Shown piece by piece: positions 20,004 through 30,612 of a DNA stretch of 64,000 nucleotides. Made by a program: the position numbers and the translations under genes. Under the pieces are notes generated by a model. It saw only the letters and a list, made by a program, of their open reading frames with translations, was not told the origin of the DNA and searched no databases. The DNA comes from Neoceratodus forsteri (Eukaryota > Chordata > Ceratodontiformes > Ceratodontidae). How positions within the stretch are numbered: the stretch's first letter is position 1; the number at the start of each line of letters is the position of its first letter. The stretch covers positions 1,088,653,001 through 1,088,717,000 of the forward strand of contig CM057453.1 of the NCBI GenBank assembly GCA_016271365.2, in the 5' to 3' direction.

Positions 20004-21574
20004 TGTAACCCCCCTGTTACCCGGGGTTACTAGAATCCCAGTAAGACCTAGTGGTAGGCAAGGAAGGCAGCTTGTAAAACTCCAGTTAAATGGATTTCAC
20101 ACTGTCTCACTCTGTTCTCAGTCTCAGCTGAGACTGAGGGATGGCATCACCATAGAACTCTCACAGCTGCATGAGCCACACTGGAGTGCTGCAGTTGGAA
20201 GTTAGGATAGAATGTTGGGGATTTTGAACATAGTCTGAGTGCAGTCTTGAAGAGAGACAGCAGCGCAGCAGTCTGTGTGCAGGCTCTCAGAGCCTTAAGC
20301 TCTGTTTTAGAGCTACTGAAAGGGAGGTGTGTGTTTCCACCAAAAGAAGAACACAGTAATCTGATGGTTGAAGTGGTGGAGACCACTGTCACTGGTCCCA
20401 AGTGCCCCCTCCCTGAGGGGACGGGGGAATAAGGTTTGCCTGTCTTCCAGGGGCAACCCTCCTGGTTCCGGCTAAGGGAAGAAGCTGCCTATTTCAAGTT
20501 GTGCTGCGGGCACCAGAAGATCTGAGAGAGAAATTCTGGTGAGGAATCGCCTGTGGGGCACCTGCAACCAAAGGGTGAGTTCACTCTGACATAGGGCCTA
20601 TGTTTTTCACCTGAACTGTTGAAACATGGGGATTTGACTACTTAATCTGTAGGAGGTCTAGTGTAATAGACATTGCCGGTTAACTCAAGTAGGTTCAAGT
20701 CCAGAACCAAAGAGTGAAGTAAAGTGGGGATTGGACTGCTTAATCAGTGGGGGGCCTAGAGCAATGGGCTATGCCAAGTAAAAGTATGTTCAAGTCCAGC
20801 ACAAAGGGAAAGCAAGACAAGCAGAGGAAATGTGACATACATTTAGCCTTAATCTACATTGCCAAGCTTTACAGTATGAAGTGTTTACTGTCCAGAGACA
20901 TGGCAGGGTATGAATTGTGGAAGCGAGAGGTGGGAGACCCCCATCAGTAGTAACCAAATTCATCTCTACGGATTTGCTCTGTGGCGTCATTACTTTCTCT
21001 CAGGTACTTGGCCAGTGCCTGAGGAAAGTACCCAGACGTGGGATTAAAAGGAAGTTTCCCTGATAGAGCTGAGGTGCTCTTAGGTGGTTTAGAGAGCCAC
21101 CAGCAAATGTTTCCGTGACACATGGAAGGTTTCTGAGTGGCCGGCAAGGGAGCTGCGCCAGGGAAAACCCAGATCAGTGTACAAGCTCGGGCTATGTACC
21201 CAAAGCCGCGTGCAAGTCCAGGCTGTGTGCCCAGTGGGTTCAGAGCCTGAGGGCTGAAGTGTTGAAGAAGGGTTCTTGTTTCTCTTAATCTGCATTACCA
21301 GAAGTGTATCCCCATGGGGGTCCATCTATGCTTTGTTTATTCTGTTTGGATGTGAATAAAAGCCACACTTTGGAATCCCATTCCTGGTATTGGACAGTAC
21401 AGTTATTGCTTCCTGTGAACGGAGTTACTTGGATGCCCCTGTGCAGAGTAGCCAAACCTAGCCTTTGTGCCGAGTGACCTATTCCTCCCCGAACCCAGTC
21501 CCCACCTGGTACTGCTGTCAGATTCAAACAGCATACCACCAGTCATTTGCAAAATGATGGGGGTGGGGGTTACA
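20004..21574 (+). repeat. 3' LTR (1571 bp)
   Basis: Same length and ends as the 5' LTR, offset by 5528 bp at both boundaries, with small internal insertions and deletions. The sequence just upstream (ccagggtgag) is a poor polypurine tract, which is odd for a retroelement. Confidence 0.9.
21355..21360 (+). terminator. Polyadenylation signal in 3' LTR
   Basis: AATAAA, the expected signal for ending the element's RNA. Confidence 0.6.
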
Positions 21575-21674
21575 CGAGTAGTGTGCAAGTAGGCATCAGC
21601 CACAGTGGGAGTTCCGGGCACAGTCTGACTTGGGCTCACCACTCTGAAGCAGCCCTGATGGCTCTAATCACAGT

Positions 21675-22010
21675 TTGTTTTACTTCTGTGCTGTCCTGTA
21701 CTTCTTGCATCTCTCAGCTCTCTGTGCTTTCGCTAGTACTTTCTCCATATTAATTTAATTTTCTCTCTTCTTTTACAGGTCTGACAGGACACTGACTCCT
21801 TCCTTCAGATAAGTATCATTTTGTGCCTATATCCTTTCCACCTTATTTGCTCTTAAGAACTGTGGATCCTTTGTGACTCCTTTCTATATTTTATTTACAT
21901 TTCCAATGGAAGTCATCCCTTCAAGACTTCTATGTCTGGCTCACTAGTATGTAGGTAACAGACTGTCTACTTTTACCTATACTTGGTGGGTTGACTAAGG
22001 TGTGCCCACG
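21675..22010 (+). repeat. Dispersed repeat A, copy 1
   Basis: Shares an ordered series of blocks with 37965-38335: a pyrimidine-rich stretch ending in acaggtctgacagga, then cagataagtatca, then gatcctttgtgactcctttc, then atcccttcaag. It lies between the 3' LTR and the L2 element. Family unknown. Confidence 0.6.
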
Positions 22011-24610
22011 CCTGTTACAGCATAGGTGGGGGAGTCTAGAATGTGGGTTCCCTGGGATGTCCAGGTGGGGGGATGGGGGGCCATACGTGGGGGAATACTG
22101 GTCTGGGGGCTCCCTTTGGTGATTCAGTTTGGTCAGGACTTCCACCAGTTAATGATTTCACTGGGCTTCATACAGGTTATTTCCTCCTTGACCCATACTG
22201 GTGGTCATTCATTGGACTTGGTGTTCCTACTGGGGATGGAGATATCCGATTTGGTGGTGGAACCAGTTGGATGGTCTGACCATCACACCATTGGGTTCAT
22301 TTTCGAGGCCACTCCTAACAGGCCAGCCCCTATGGAGATGGTCCGGAACCGCACTTTGAGGGGTGTTTCCCCAGATGGCCTGATGGCAGTGCTGGACCTA
22401 TCGGGTTTACCGAGTGATTGCATGGATCCAGGGGACTTGGTACTTGCCTATAATAAGGCGGTAGTAGGGGCCCTGGATTCCATTGCTCCTGTTCATGTTT
22501 GTCCCCTCACTCTTTGCCCCAGGTCTCCTTGGTTTGATGAGACTCTGAGGGAGTTGAGGAGAGTAGGACGAAGGTTAGAGAGGTGTTGGCGGAAATTGGG
22601 CCTGGACTGTGACAGACTTAGTTTGATTGACCATTACGTGGTCTTTCAATCAGCATTCTCTTGTAAGAAGGCAGAATTCCTGTCCAGAGAGATTGCTGCT
22701 GCACAGAATAGACCAGTTCAGCTTTTCCGGACTGTGGCCAGATTGTGCAATCCAATCTATCTTCAGCCCAGAAGAGCCTTTTCTCAAGAATGGTGTGAGG
22801 AGTTTGCTCAATTCTTTTCAGAAAAGGTTGCCACAGTCAGGTCTGATATCTGCTTGACCCTCCCTAATGGGAGCTGTGATGGTCAGCAGGAGATGTCGGA
22901 CACCCAGTTTGTGTGGTCTGACTTCAGCCTTCCCACAATCAGTGACATTGTGATGGTCATCCAGTTATTGTGTCCGACCAACTGTGGTTTGGACCCAGGC
23001 CCCACACGTCTCCTAGTGGGCTGTGTGGATAAAATCGGTCCAGTCTTTGCTGAGATAGTCTGACGGTCTTTGGAGAGGGGAATTTTTCCAAATCCTCTGA
23101 AAGAGGCTGTGGTTCAGCCCCCTTCTTAAGAAGTCCTCCTTGGACCCGGACTGTCTGGCTAACTATAGGCCTGTCTCTAACCTGCCCTTTGTGGGTAAGG
23201 TTATTGAGAAGGTGGTCACGTCGCAGCTGGATGATCATTTGACCAGCCATAATGTCTCTGATTCTCTCCAGTCCGGATTTAGGAAGAGACGTAGTACCGA
23301 GACAGCTGTTGTCTGGGTACTAAATGACCTCCTAATAGCGAGAGATCGAAGGACTCGTTCTATCTTGGTCCTTCTTGATCTCTCTGCAGCGTTTGACACT
23401 GTGGACCATGGTGTGCTGTTGAAGTGCTTGCAGTTTATCTGTGGACTGTCTGGTTTTGATCTTTCCTCAAGGGTAGGACTCAGAGGGTGGTGTCTGGGAT
23501 TTTTTCCTCGGCATCATTCCCCCTATACTGTGGGGGTGCCGTAGGGCTCTATTTTGGCACCCATGTTGTTTGCGGTGTACATGCTGCCGTTGGGAGTGAT
23601 TATTAGGCAGTACGGTTTGAGTTTTCACTGCTATGCAGATGATACTCAACTGTACATGTCCTTTGTGCCCGGCCAAGATGCTGCCATTTCGGTCTTTAAC
23701 AACTGTCTAGCCAAAATCCAGGACTGGATGAATGTGAGTTGGCTGCAGTTGAATCCAGGGAAAACTGAGGTGTTGGTTGTGGACCCAGGTCACCAGGAGG
23801 TGGGTTTGCTGGCGGGGTCACCCTCCGGTTTATGGCGTGGGAGTGTTCAGCTAACTACCTCAGACCAGATGCGGAACCTGGGCATTGTGTTTAATGACTG
23901 TTTGACACTTAAATCCCAGGTGTCGGCAGTTGTCAAAGTCTCTTTTTACCATCTGAGGAACATCGCCCGGGTGAAGCACCAGGTTCCTCCTGAAGATCTT
24001 CCTACTCTGGTACATGCCTTCGTTACCTCCCGCCTTGACTACTGCAATGCCCTTTATCTTGGGCTACCGGGGTTTGATATTCGCTGCTTGCAGCTAGTGC
24101 AGAATGCAGCAGCCAGGCTATTGACTGGTTCTTCTAGGGCCAGTCATATAACGCCTGTGCTCTGTGGACTGCACTGGCTGTCAATATGCTGGCGAATCAC
24201 CTTCAGGGTCAGTTTGCTGACCTATAAGGCCCTACATGATCAGGGACCTGGCTACCTGAAAGATCTCCTTTGTCTCTACTGTCTCTGCTGCTCTCTCTGA
24301 TCCACTGACAAGGGATTGCTGGAGATTCCCAGGGTTCATTTAAAGACTTCTGGGGCTAGATCTTTTAGTTTTATGTCCCCAACCCTGTGGAATTCTCTGC
24401 CTCGTCAGGTGCGAGCTTGCCTGACTGTCCAAAGCTTTAATGGGGTATTAAAAACACAACTTTTTAGCCTTGCATATAATGCTTTTTAATGTTGCTGCCT
24501 GGATTAATTTTGATATTGTTTTAATTATTTATTGATTTTATTATGTTATGTACAGGTGCCTTGGTTTTGGAAAGGTGCCTTTTTACAAATAAAGTTTGAT
24601 TTGATTTTAA
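22010..24610 (+). mobile_element. L2-clade LINE, 5' truncated
   Basis: It begins within the endonuclease domain and ends at about 24600 with 'aataaagtttgatttgatttta', the short tandem TTTGA-type tail typical of L2. The coding part (22026-24300) is broken. The same subfamily occurs on the minus strand at 60601-62510. Confidence 0.82.
22026..24300 (+). pseudogene. L2 ORF2: endonuclease C-terminus and reverse transcriptase, broken
   Basis: LINE replication enzyme. The first frame (22026-23063) carries the endonuclease end (LGFIQVISSLTHTGGHSLDL, then WSDHHTIGF with the SDHH motif near 22275) and the RT N-terminal region. A second frame (23140-24300) has DPDCLANYRPVSNLPFVGKV, DLSAAFDTVDH (motif A, 23374-23409) and YADDTQLYMSF (motif C, about 23632-23664). 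It continues with LDYCNALYLGLPG and QNAAARLLTG in the C-terminal part. Defects visible: a stop at 23061-23063, a frameshift between 23063 and 23140, and a TAG at 23542-23544 inside the normally conserved G-V-P-Q-G block. The enzyme cannot be made from this copy. Confidence 0.85.
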
Positions 24611-25544
24611 ATAGGCTCCAGGTGAGGGGGGTCCAGTGGGCATTTGTGGGGGGCAGAGTATGGAGGCTGTTGAATCTTGGTTCTGGGGTTCTAGGAATGG
24701 TCTGGTTGGGAGAAGAGGGTGCAGGTGGATGTCAGAATCCTGGTATGGTGGCCATAAGGGTAGTCTGAGTAGGAGATGTAGTCCAAGTGGGAGATGAAGG
24801 TGCATGTGGATGTGAGCCCTGTTTGAGGGTCCTAAGGATGGTATAAGTAGGAGAAGTGGGTGCAGATGAGTTTCAGACCCAAGTGTCATGGTTCTAGAGG
24901 TGCTCCAGGTGCATGCAGGTGAGTGTGGGACCCATATATGAATCCTATGGCTGGTCTGAGTGGAAAATAAGGGAAGAAGTGTGTGTGTTGGACAACCATC
25001 TATGGCTCCTTTATGGTCCTGCTAGAAGCAGAGGGCAGAGGTGAGCTTCAGACACCTGCCCTGGGGGTTCAGGTGCTGGATAGCAGAGAAGATGAGTGTG
25101 GAGGTTGGTGTCAGATATTCATCTAGGGCTTGAAGGTTTGGTCCTGGGGGGCAGAATGAAAGACATATAGTAGGTGGGACATGCCCATCTGGGATTGCAG
25201 ATCTGGTCTTGGTGGGGGGACAGGACGAACTTAAAATGGGAGAGACCAATATAATGGTCATAGAGCTGGTGTGGGTGAATGGACATAGGGACATGTTGGG
25301 AAAAGCTAGTCCAGGGGTCCCAGGGTGAAGCTGGGTGTGCAAGTAGAGGAGTCGTAGATGTGGAAGGCTAGTCTGGTGTTCCAAGGGATTATCTGAGTAA
25401 AGGAACATGGTGAAGAACTTGGTGACATAGGTGGGAATGGCCAGTATGGGTTCCCAGGGATAGTCAAGATAGGCAAAAAGAGGAGATGTTGCTAGGGAAA
25501 GCTAGTCCTTGGATCCCAATGGTGATCTAGATTGGGAGACATGG
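24611..25544. repeat. Degenerate G-rich minisatellite-like DNA, left part
   Basis: Loosely repeated phrases (variants of 'gggttc-taggaatggtctg-gtgggagaa-gggtgcaggt') recur at roughly 60-90 bp. The same type of sequence resumes at 27986-28900 on the far side of the nested LINEs. No gene. Confidence 0.45.
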
Positions 25545-25690
25545 AGGACATATGAACATACATATGAAGAAGCCAGCAGAAGAAGGCCATTTGATCTATC
25601 AAGTCTGCTTGTATTGCAGGGTCCAGAGCTTGAGCTAATGTCCCTGCCCTCCCTCCCCACTCCTCCCATCCTCCTTACTCATGATCCTTA
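25545..25690 (-). mobile_element. CR1-like LINE 3' end, piece 1 of 2
   Basis: Matches the 3' end of the minus-strand element at 6880-7030 (atgaacatac, gccagcagaagaaggcc). Its continuation lies at 27656-27985, beyond a later LINE insertion. Confidence 0.65.
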
Positions 25691-27655
25691 CTTTATTTTA
25701 TTTTATTTACTGTAAATTTGGAATTACAAACCTTGAGTCAAAGACTCTTTTGCAAAGGCTCCACATCGGTTACAGAGGGTGGAGGGGGGAACTCGAGTTG
25801 GGGAAGACAGACGGAACAAGGAAAATTATTTACAAGCAAAATTATATACAGATTTATGTACAATCACATTTTTTAGTAATAGTAGCTCCCCGGTGGTTAC
25901 AGAGGGTGGAGAGACATATGATAGTAAAGGCGAATGGAAAGCAACTTTCAATACATAATAAGAATGGCTTACTGAATTCATTGCTGGCATGATAGCAGAG
26001 ATACTTTTTCTGTCTGGTTAGAGGAAGTAGGAGACATACCTGTGATCCCTAGATTGAGCATGGGGGGGGTTATGATAGGCCTGAGGGCCCCTGTGTGGGT
26101 GTGTGGGGGAGGGAAGAGGAGACAGTAGGCCAAAGTAGCATTCACATTTAGAGCTATCCAATAGGAAGGTCTTTAGGCCTGTTTTGAAGAGTTGGATGCT
26201 GCGGACTGGGAGAGGAAGGCGGAAGAGTGTTTAGCCATTTGGGGCACGTAGCGGAGGGATCTCTGCACAAGTGACGCTCGACATGGGGAACCGCAAGGGT
26301 GTGGTAGCCGTGAGTCTGGTAAACGCCTGAGAGGGCCGGTTTGATGATGGGTGTAGGACGGCTGGCGCTAGCTGAGGTGGATCTTTTTGCTAGAACGCAG
26401 GTGTGGTAATTTGAGTCTTTGATGGAAATAAGCCAGCCAGTCAGTTTGATAGGTCGCAGGTGTGGGTGAGTCTGTCACAACCCGAGACAAGGCGATATGC
26501 TTTGTTTAGCTGCATGTGGTTATGCAGCTTAGGGTGGAGTTATCAGCAGTGCCGTGATTACAATCCCGTGAATCGATAAGGGAGAGGATGGAGGATCTGA
26601 CAGCTATCTGCACGGCATGCGTGGGCAGACTGTTTTGATTCTGTGAGGGTACGCACTGAATGATCGCTGCCGGAGGAGGCGTACATGTCTGTGGTAGGAG
26701 AGGGAGGTATCTAGGGTGACACCCAGGTATTTGAAGTGATTGTCGTGTTCCAGTAGGGGACCATCCACATTGGAAATATGAAGAGCCATCTGGCTGTGCA
26801 GGCTTTGGTGATGAGCAAAGGTCATGGCCTTGGTTTTGGAATAGTTAATGATCAGTCGGTGGTCAGCAAACCAGCTTTCCAGCTCCCTGAAGTATTCCTG
26901 GAGGGTGTGCTGGAGTGCGTATGGTTGGGGTGTTTCCAGTAGAGAACTGCATCATCAGCATAGAGTAAGAGATGACCACTGCAGGCTTTGGGGACAGAAT
27001 TAAGGAAGAGAGTAAAAAGCAGTGGGCCCAAGATTGACCCCTGCGGAACACCGGAGCGAACAGGCTTGGGGGTGGAGATGGTGGGTTATTCTTACTTGCT
27101 GCTGGCGACCGATGAGGTAGTCCTTTAGCCAGGCAGCAGCCTTGGGGACCACATTTAGTTGCGGCAGGACTTGAAGGAGTAATTTGTGGCTGACCGTGTT
27201 GAAGGCCTTAGTTAAGTCTATAAAGATAGCCCTGCAAGTGACCCTGGTCAAGCGCCTCGTGGATGAACGTTGTAGAGCTCAGCTAGAGCCGTGATGGTGT
27301 TGTGGCAGCTCTGAACCCATGCTGTTCCTTACTGAGTAGGTTGTGTTTTGTTAGATGCTCAGTAAGCTGGTCTGAGACTATTTTTCCAGGGCTTTGGAGA
27401 GAGGAGGAGTATAGAGATTGGTTTATAGTTACCGGAGGGTGGGATCACCGCTTTTAAGATAAGGGGTGATCACGGCTTTTATCCAGGTAGTGGGGAATTG
27501 GCGAGGCAAAGCGAGAGGTTTAGGATTTGTGGAGATGGGGTATGGTGACATCAAGGGTAAACCTTATGAGTTTTAGGTCCGGGAGTCGTTGCTGAGGCAG
27601 GTGTTGCATTGCTTGGAGATATAGCGTTTGGCTAAGGAGCAGGGATGGTGCGGAA
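25691..27655 (-). mobile_element. LINE inserted into the CR1-like copy (Rex/L2-type, minus strand)
   Basis: Begins on the plus strand with a (TTTTA)n-like tail (25691-25710), the 3' end of a minus-strand LINE, and carries a broken reverse transcriptase at 26600-27260. The CR1-like 3' end is interrupted at its left edge and resumes at its right edge, so it is the younger insertion. Confidence 0.65.
26604..27251 (-). pseudogene. Reverse transcriptase fragment of the nested LINE
   Basis: Minus-strand residues AIFIDLTKAFNTVSHKLLLQVL (27235-27170) are RT motif A; WLKDYLIGRQQQVRITHH follows. Sequence at about 26960 reads YADDAVLY (motif C). The later part (26825-26604) includes DGPLLEHDNHFKYLGVTLD. 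Several frame changes separate these blocks. Motif wording is like the Rex1/Babar or L2 groups; a phylogeny is needed to choose. Confidence 0.65.
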
Positions 27656-27898
27656 CCGACCCTCCCCTATGCCTATCCCAGCCTCTCTTAAAGCTGCCCA
27701 CTGTCTTCAATGAGAGGGCAGTGCATTCTAAGTGTCCACCACCCTCTCTATGAAGAAGTGCCTCCTGACCTCCTTCCTAAGCCTCCCACCCTCCAGCTTA
27801 AGACTATGCCCCCTTATGTTATGGTTGCCACTCAGCTTAAAGAGACTCTCCTTTTCAATCTTATTTATCCCTTTCAAGTACTTGAAAGTCTCATTCAT

Positions 27899-27932
<34 letters not shown>

Positions 27933-27985
27933 GTCTTCCAGGGAGTACATGTTACATGCCCTCCACCTCTCCTCATATGCCTTAC
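27656..27985 (-). mobile_element. CR1-like LINE 3' region, piece 2 of 2
   Basis: Contains tctatgaagaagtgcctcct and ttatttatccctttcaagtacttgaaag, equivalent to 7140-7380 in the complete minus copy. A (CT)n tract interrupts it at 27902-27930. Confidence 0.68.
27902..27930. repeat. (CT)n microsatellite
   Basis: About 14 uninterrupted CT repeats inside the CR1-like fragment. Confidence 0.95.
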
Positions 27986-28900
27986 CCTGCTGACTGGCTA
28001 TCAGTGATAGAGAAGGATCCAGTGTTCCCAGGGCTGGTCCAAGTAGGTGGATAATGGAAACGTAAACACGGGAGGCCACTCATCCCTGGTCTGGTCCATG
28101 TGGGAATACCACGGGGACATAGGTGAGGCAGGGCAACCCAGCTGTCCCAGGGTTGGTCCAGGGTGGGTGGACAGGGATAATGTACATGGAAAAGACTGGT
28201 CTGGGTTCCAACTTCTGCTCAGGCTGGGCAAAAAGCGGAGATGTATGTCAGGGATAGTAGTCAGGGATCCCAGGATGGTCCAAGTGGAAGAAAAATGGGG
28301 TCCATAGGAGGGAGGGACAAGTCTCTGAGTCCCAGGGCTTGTCTGGGTTGGCACTGCAGACAGGCCAGACATTGTTAGGCGAGGCTAGTGTGTGGGACCC
28401 AGGGCTGGTCCAGGTGGGTGGACAGTGGGATCGTAGGTGGAGAGGCTTTTTTGGGCATCCTGGGGATGGGGTGTGGTCTCAGTTCTGGGACGTAGGTCAG
28501 CTAGGGGTGGGTGGGAGGGAGGGTGGTCAGGTGTGAAGGGAAGATTGATCCAGGTGTCTGAACAGTGTTCCAGTGGCAGGTATAGTGGTTGACTGAGATA
28601 ATGAGGCTGGTACGGGTTCTGGTAGTGTAGTCCAGGTGCTGGGAGAACGTTCAGTTAGGTGGTGAAAGACTGGTGGGGGGGGCAAGAAGGATGATCTGCT
28701 GCTGGGAGGCTAGAAAGGAGAGGCAAATCCAAGCCCTATAAAGTTGGTCCCAGTGCAAAGAGGCTGTTGGTTTGGGAGGAGAGGCTGGTCACTGGGCTAG
28801 AAGGGTTGTCCAGCTCTGGACGTTCTGGTGGGTTGCAACCCCTTTCAGGTGCATCCATTCCAGTGGGTCTAAGGACATTATGGTGGGTCAATCATGCTTG
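27986..28900. repeat. Degenerate G-rich minisatellite-like DNA, right part
   Basis: Variants of 'cccagggctggtccaggtgggtggacagtgg' recur, for example near 28028, 28146, 28270 and 28400, at loose spacing. It resembles 24611-25544, so the LINE pair appears to have inserted into one older tandem-repeat tract. Confidence 0.5.
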
Positions 28901-29089
28901 GGATTAGGGCATCCATTCTAGCAGCTTGAGGGTCCATTCTAGTTATTGTGATGGTGCTGTGTTGGAGAGCAGAAGGGATCCGACCAGAGATGCAGGCAGA
29001 CAAATAGTAACCAAAAAAGAAAATCCCAAACTGGTTAATAGATAGGTGTCAGAGTTTAATGGTTAATAGCACTCATTGCAGAGAGGGGA

Positions 29090-30240
29090 CAGTGACCAGT
29101 ATGGCTCAGCACTGGGACCAGTCCTTTTCAGTGTCTTCATAAGTGGCATTGCAGAAGAACTGGCAAGGAAGGTAATGCCTATTTGCAGACTTTACCAAAA
29201 TCTGTAGAGTGGACACTAAAGAGGGAGCAGAAAGAGTGCACATGGATCTTGGAAAATTTTGGAGTGGTCAAGATCATGGCAGTTAAGGTTCAATGCCACA
29301 AAGTGCAAATGACTGCACCTAGGGCATAGGAATCCAGGAGCTGCTTTATAGGGTTGGGGAAGGGTACTGACAGTTACTAAGAAGGAATGGGACCTTGGGG
29401 TTATTATATGAAGTTGCAAAGCTGTCACTGGCCTAGTGGCACTGGAGGTTGAGGTGCTGGACTCCATGCCGGTTAGCTGGATTCAGAAGCGAGCTGTGGG
29501 TTGGCAGGGGTGAGGGAGGATCGAGCGTCTGGAGGACTACTCTCCTCTCTGGGGGAGGGAGGGATTGGCATCTCACCTGTTGATCACCCTCTGTTAGGGG
29601 GCAAAGCAGGACCAGAGGGAACATAGCTGGCAGGCATGGCATGTGGGTGCCCCCACACACGCATGCTGAATGGGGGGAGGGAGGAGGAGAAGAAAAGGGA
29701 AATGGTGGCCAAGGGCTCCATGAAGCCTTGTGTTTCGACAGTCCTCCAGCACTGCTTTCCCCAAATGTGGATTGTGCTACAGGTGGGGTGGAGCTTCCTT
29801 ACCATCCCTGCCATCGGGTGGTGATTTGTGGGTTGTCTCAGAGTTGGTCGGGTGATGGTTGGGCTCATGGGCCAATGGTACATGGTGGAGTTATTGCCCT
29901 TGTGCTTGGAGGAAGATAAAATGTGGATTGAAAAAGAAGTTACAAAGCTGTGTGACAAAGCAGCGGCTAGGGCTAGCAGGATGCAGGGGTGCATAGGGAG
30001 GAGTATCTTCAGCACAAGGGGGAAGGTGGTGGTGTTGCAAGTGTATCGCTCATTAGTGAGACCCTACTCAGATTACTGTGTCCAGTTCTGGAGGAAGCAC
30101 CATAGAAAGGCCATAGGGTGGAGACAGTCCAAATGGCAACTAAAATGGTACATGGACTGCACCAAGACCACTGTGAGGATAGACTGTGGGATCTCAACAT
30201 GTATGCCCTGGAAGAGAGGCGCTCAAGAGGAGACATGATG
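29090..30240 (+). pseudogene. CR1-like reverse transcriptase C-terminal part, interrupted
   Basis: Before the insert the plus strand encodes RT motif B/C remnants (PVLFSVFISGIAEEL-like, then a decayed FAD). After it, 29936-30238 reads EVTKLCDKAAARASRMQGCIGRSIFSTRGKVVVLQVYRSLVRPYSDYCVQFW, matching the thumb and C-terminal region in the copy at 5060-6100. Frameshifts and the insertion inactivate it. Confidence 0.65.
29426..29935 (+). mobile_element. 510-bp SINE-like insertion with 16-bp target duplication
   Basis: Flanked by gaagttgcaaagctgt (29410-29425) and gaagttacaaagctgt (29936-29951), 15 of 16 identical. The left part reads like a worn tRNA head (tggcctagtggcac as an A-box region, then ggttagctggattcagaag). 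The right end is A-rich (ttgaaaaa). It interrupts a CR1-like RT. Unusually long for a SINE; family unknown. Confidence 0.6.
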
Positions 30241-30612
30241 GAGACCCACAAGTACCTGATAAGGGTGAACAAGGGTGTAGGATATGGATCTCTTTCAAAT
30301 GTGAAAGAGCACCAGGACTGGGGGTCATGTGATGAAGCTGGAGGGGTAAGAGGGATGTGAGGAAGTACATCTTGACTGAAAGGGTAGTAGATACTCAAAA
30401 CAGACTGACAGCAGTAGTGGCGGAGGTGAAAATGGTGCTGGGGGGCTTAAAGCATGTGTGGTGTAGACATAGAGGACTATCAGTACATAAGCAGGGAAGA
30501 GAAAGGGTCACCAGAGACCATTTAGGGTTTGCAGAGTAGGACTTAGACAGGAACACCTTTGTAGACTAGGCGGGCCAAGTGGTTCTTTTCTGCCAACAGA
30601 TTCTGTGTTTCT

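Larger units (their letters stand above)
14476..21574 (+). mobile_element. Complete LTR retroelement, apparently non-autonomous, gene-like interior
   Basis: Two direct repeats of 1571 bp (14476-16046 and 20004-21574) bound a 3957-bp interior. The LTRs begin TGTAAC and end GTTACA. The 4-bp flanks are TGAG on the left and CGAG on the right, compatible with one CGAG target duplication after a CpG-type change. The LTR copies look alike apart from scattered differences, so it is relatively young. No protease, reverse transcriptase, RNase H or integrase motif is visible inside. What is present is an unfamiliar reading frame at 17432-18628 with promoter-like and splice-like signals. It could be a large retrotransposon derivative, a non-autonomous endogenous retrovirus, or an element that captured a host gene. 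Confidence 0.82.
29090..30612 (+). mobile_element. CR1-like LINE, 5' truncated, split by a SINE-like insert
   Basis: Same family as 4440-6520. It starts within RT motif B (about 29090: 'gcactgggaccagtccttttca') and ends with the shared 3' end ('gactaggcgggccaagtggt', then 'gtttctatggg' at 30612). Homology stops at 29425 and resumes at 29936. Confidence 0.72.
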
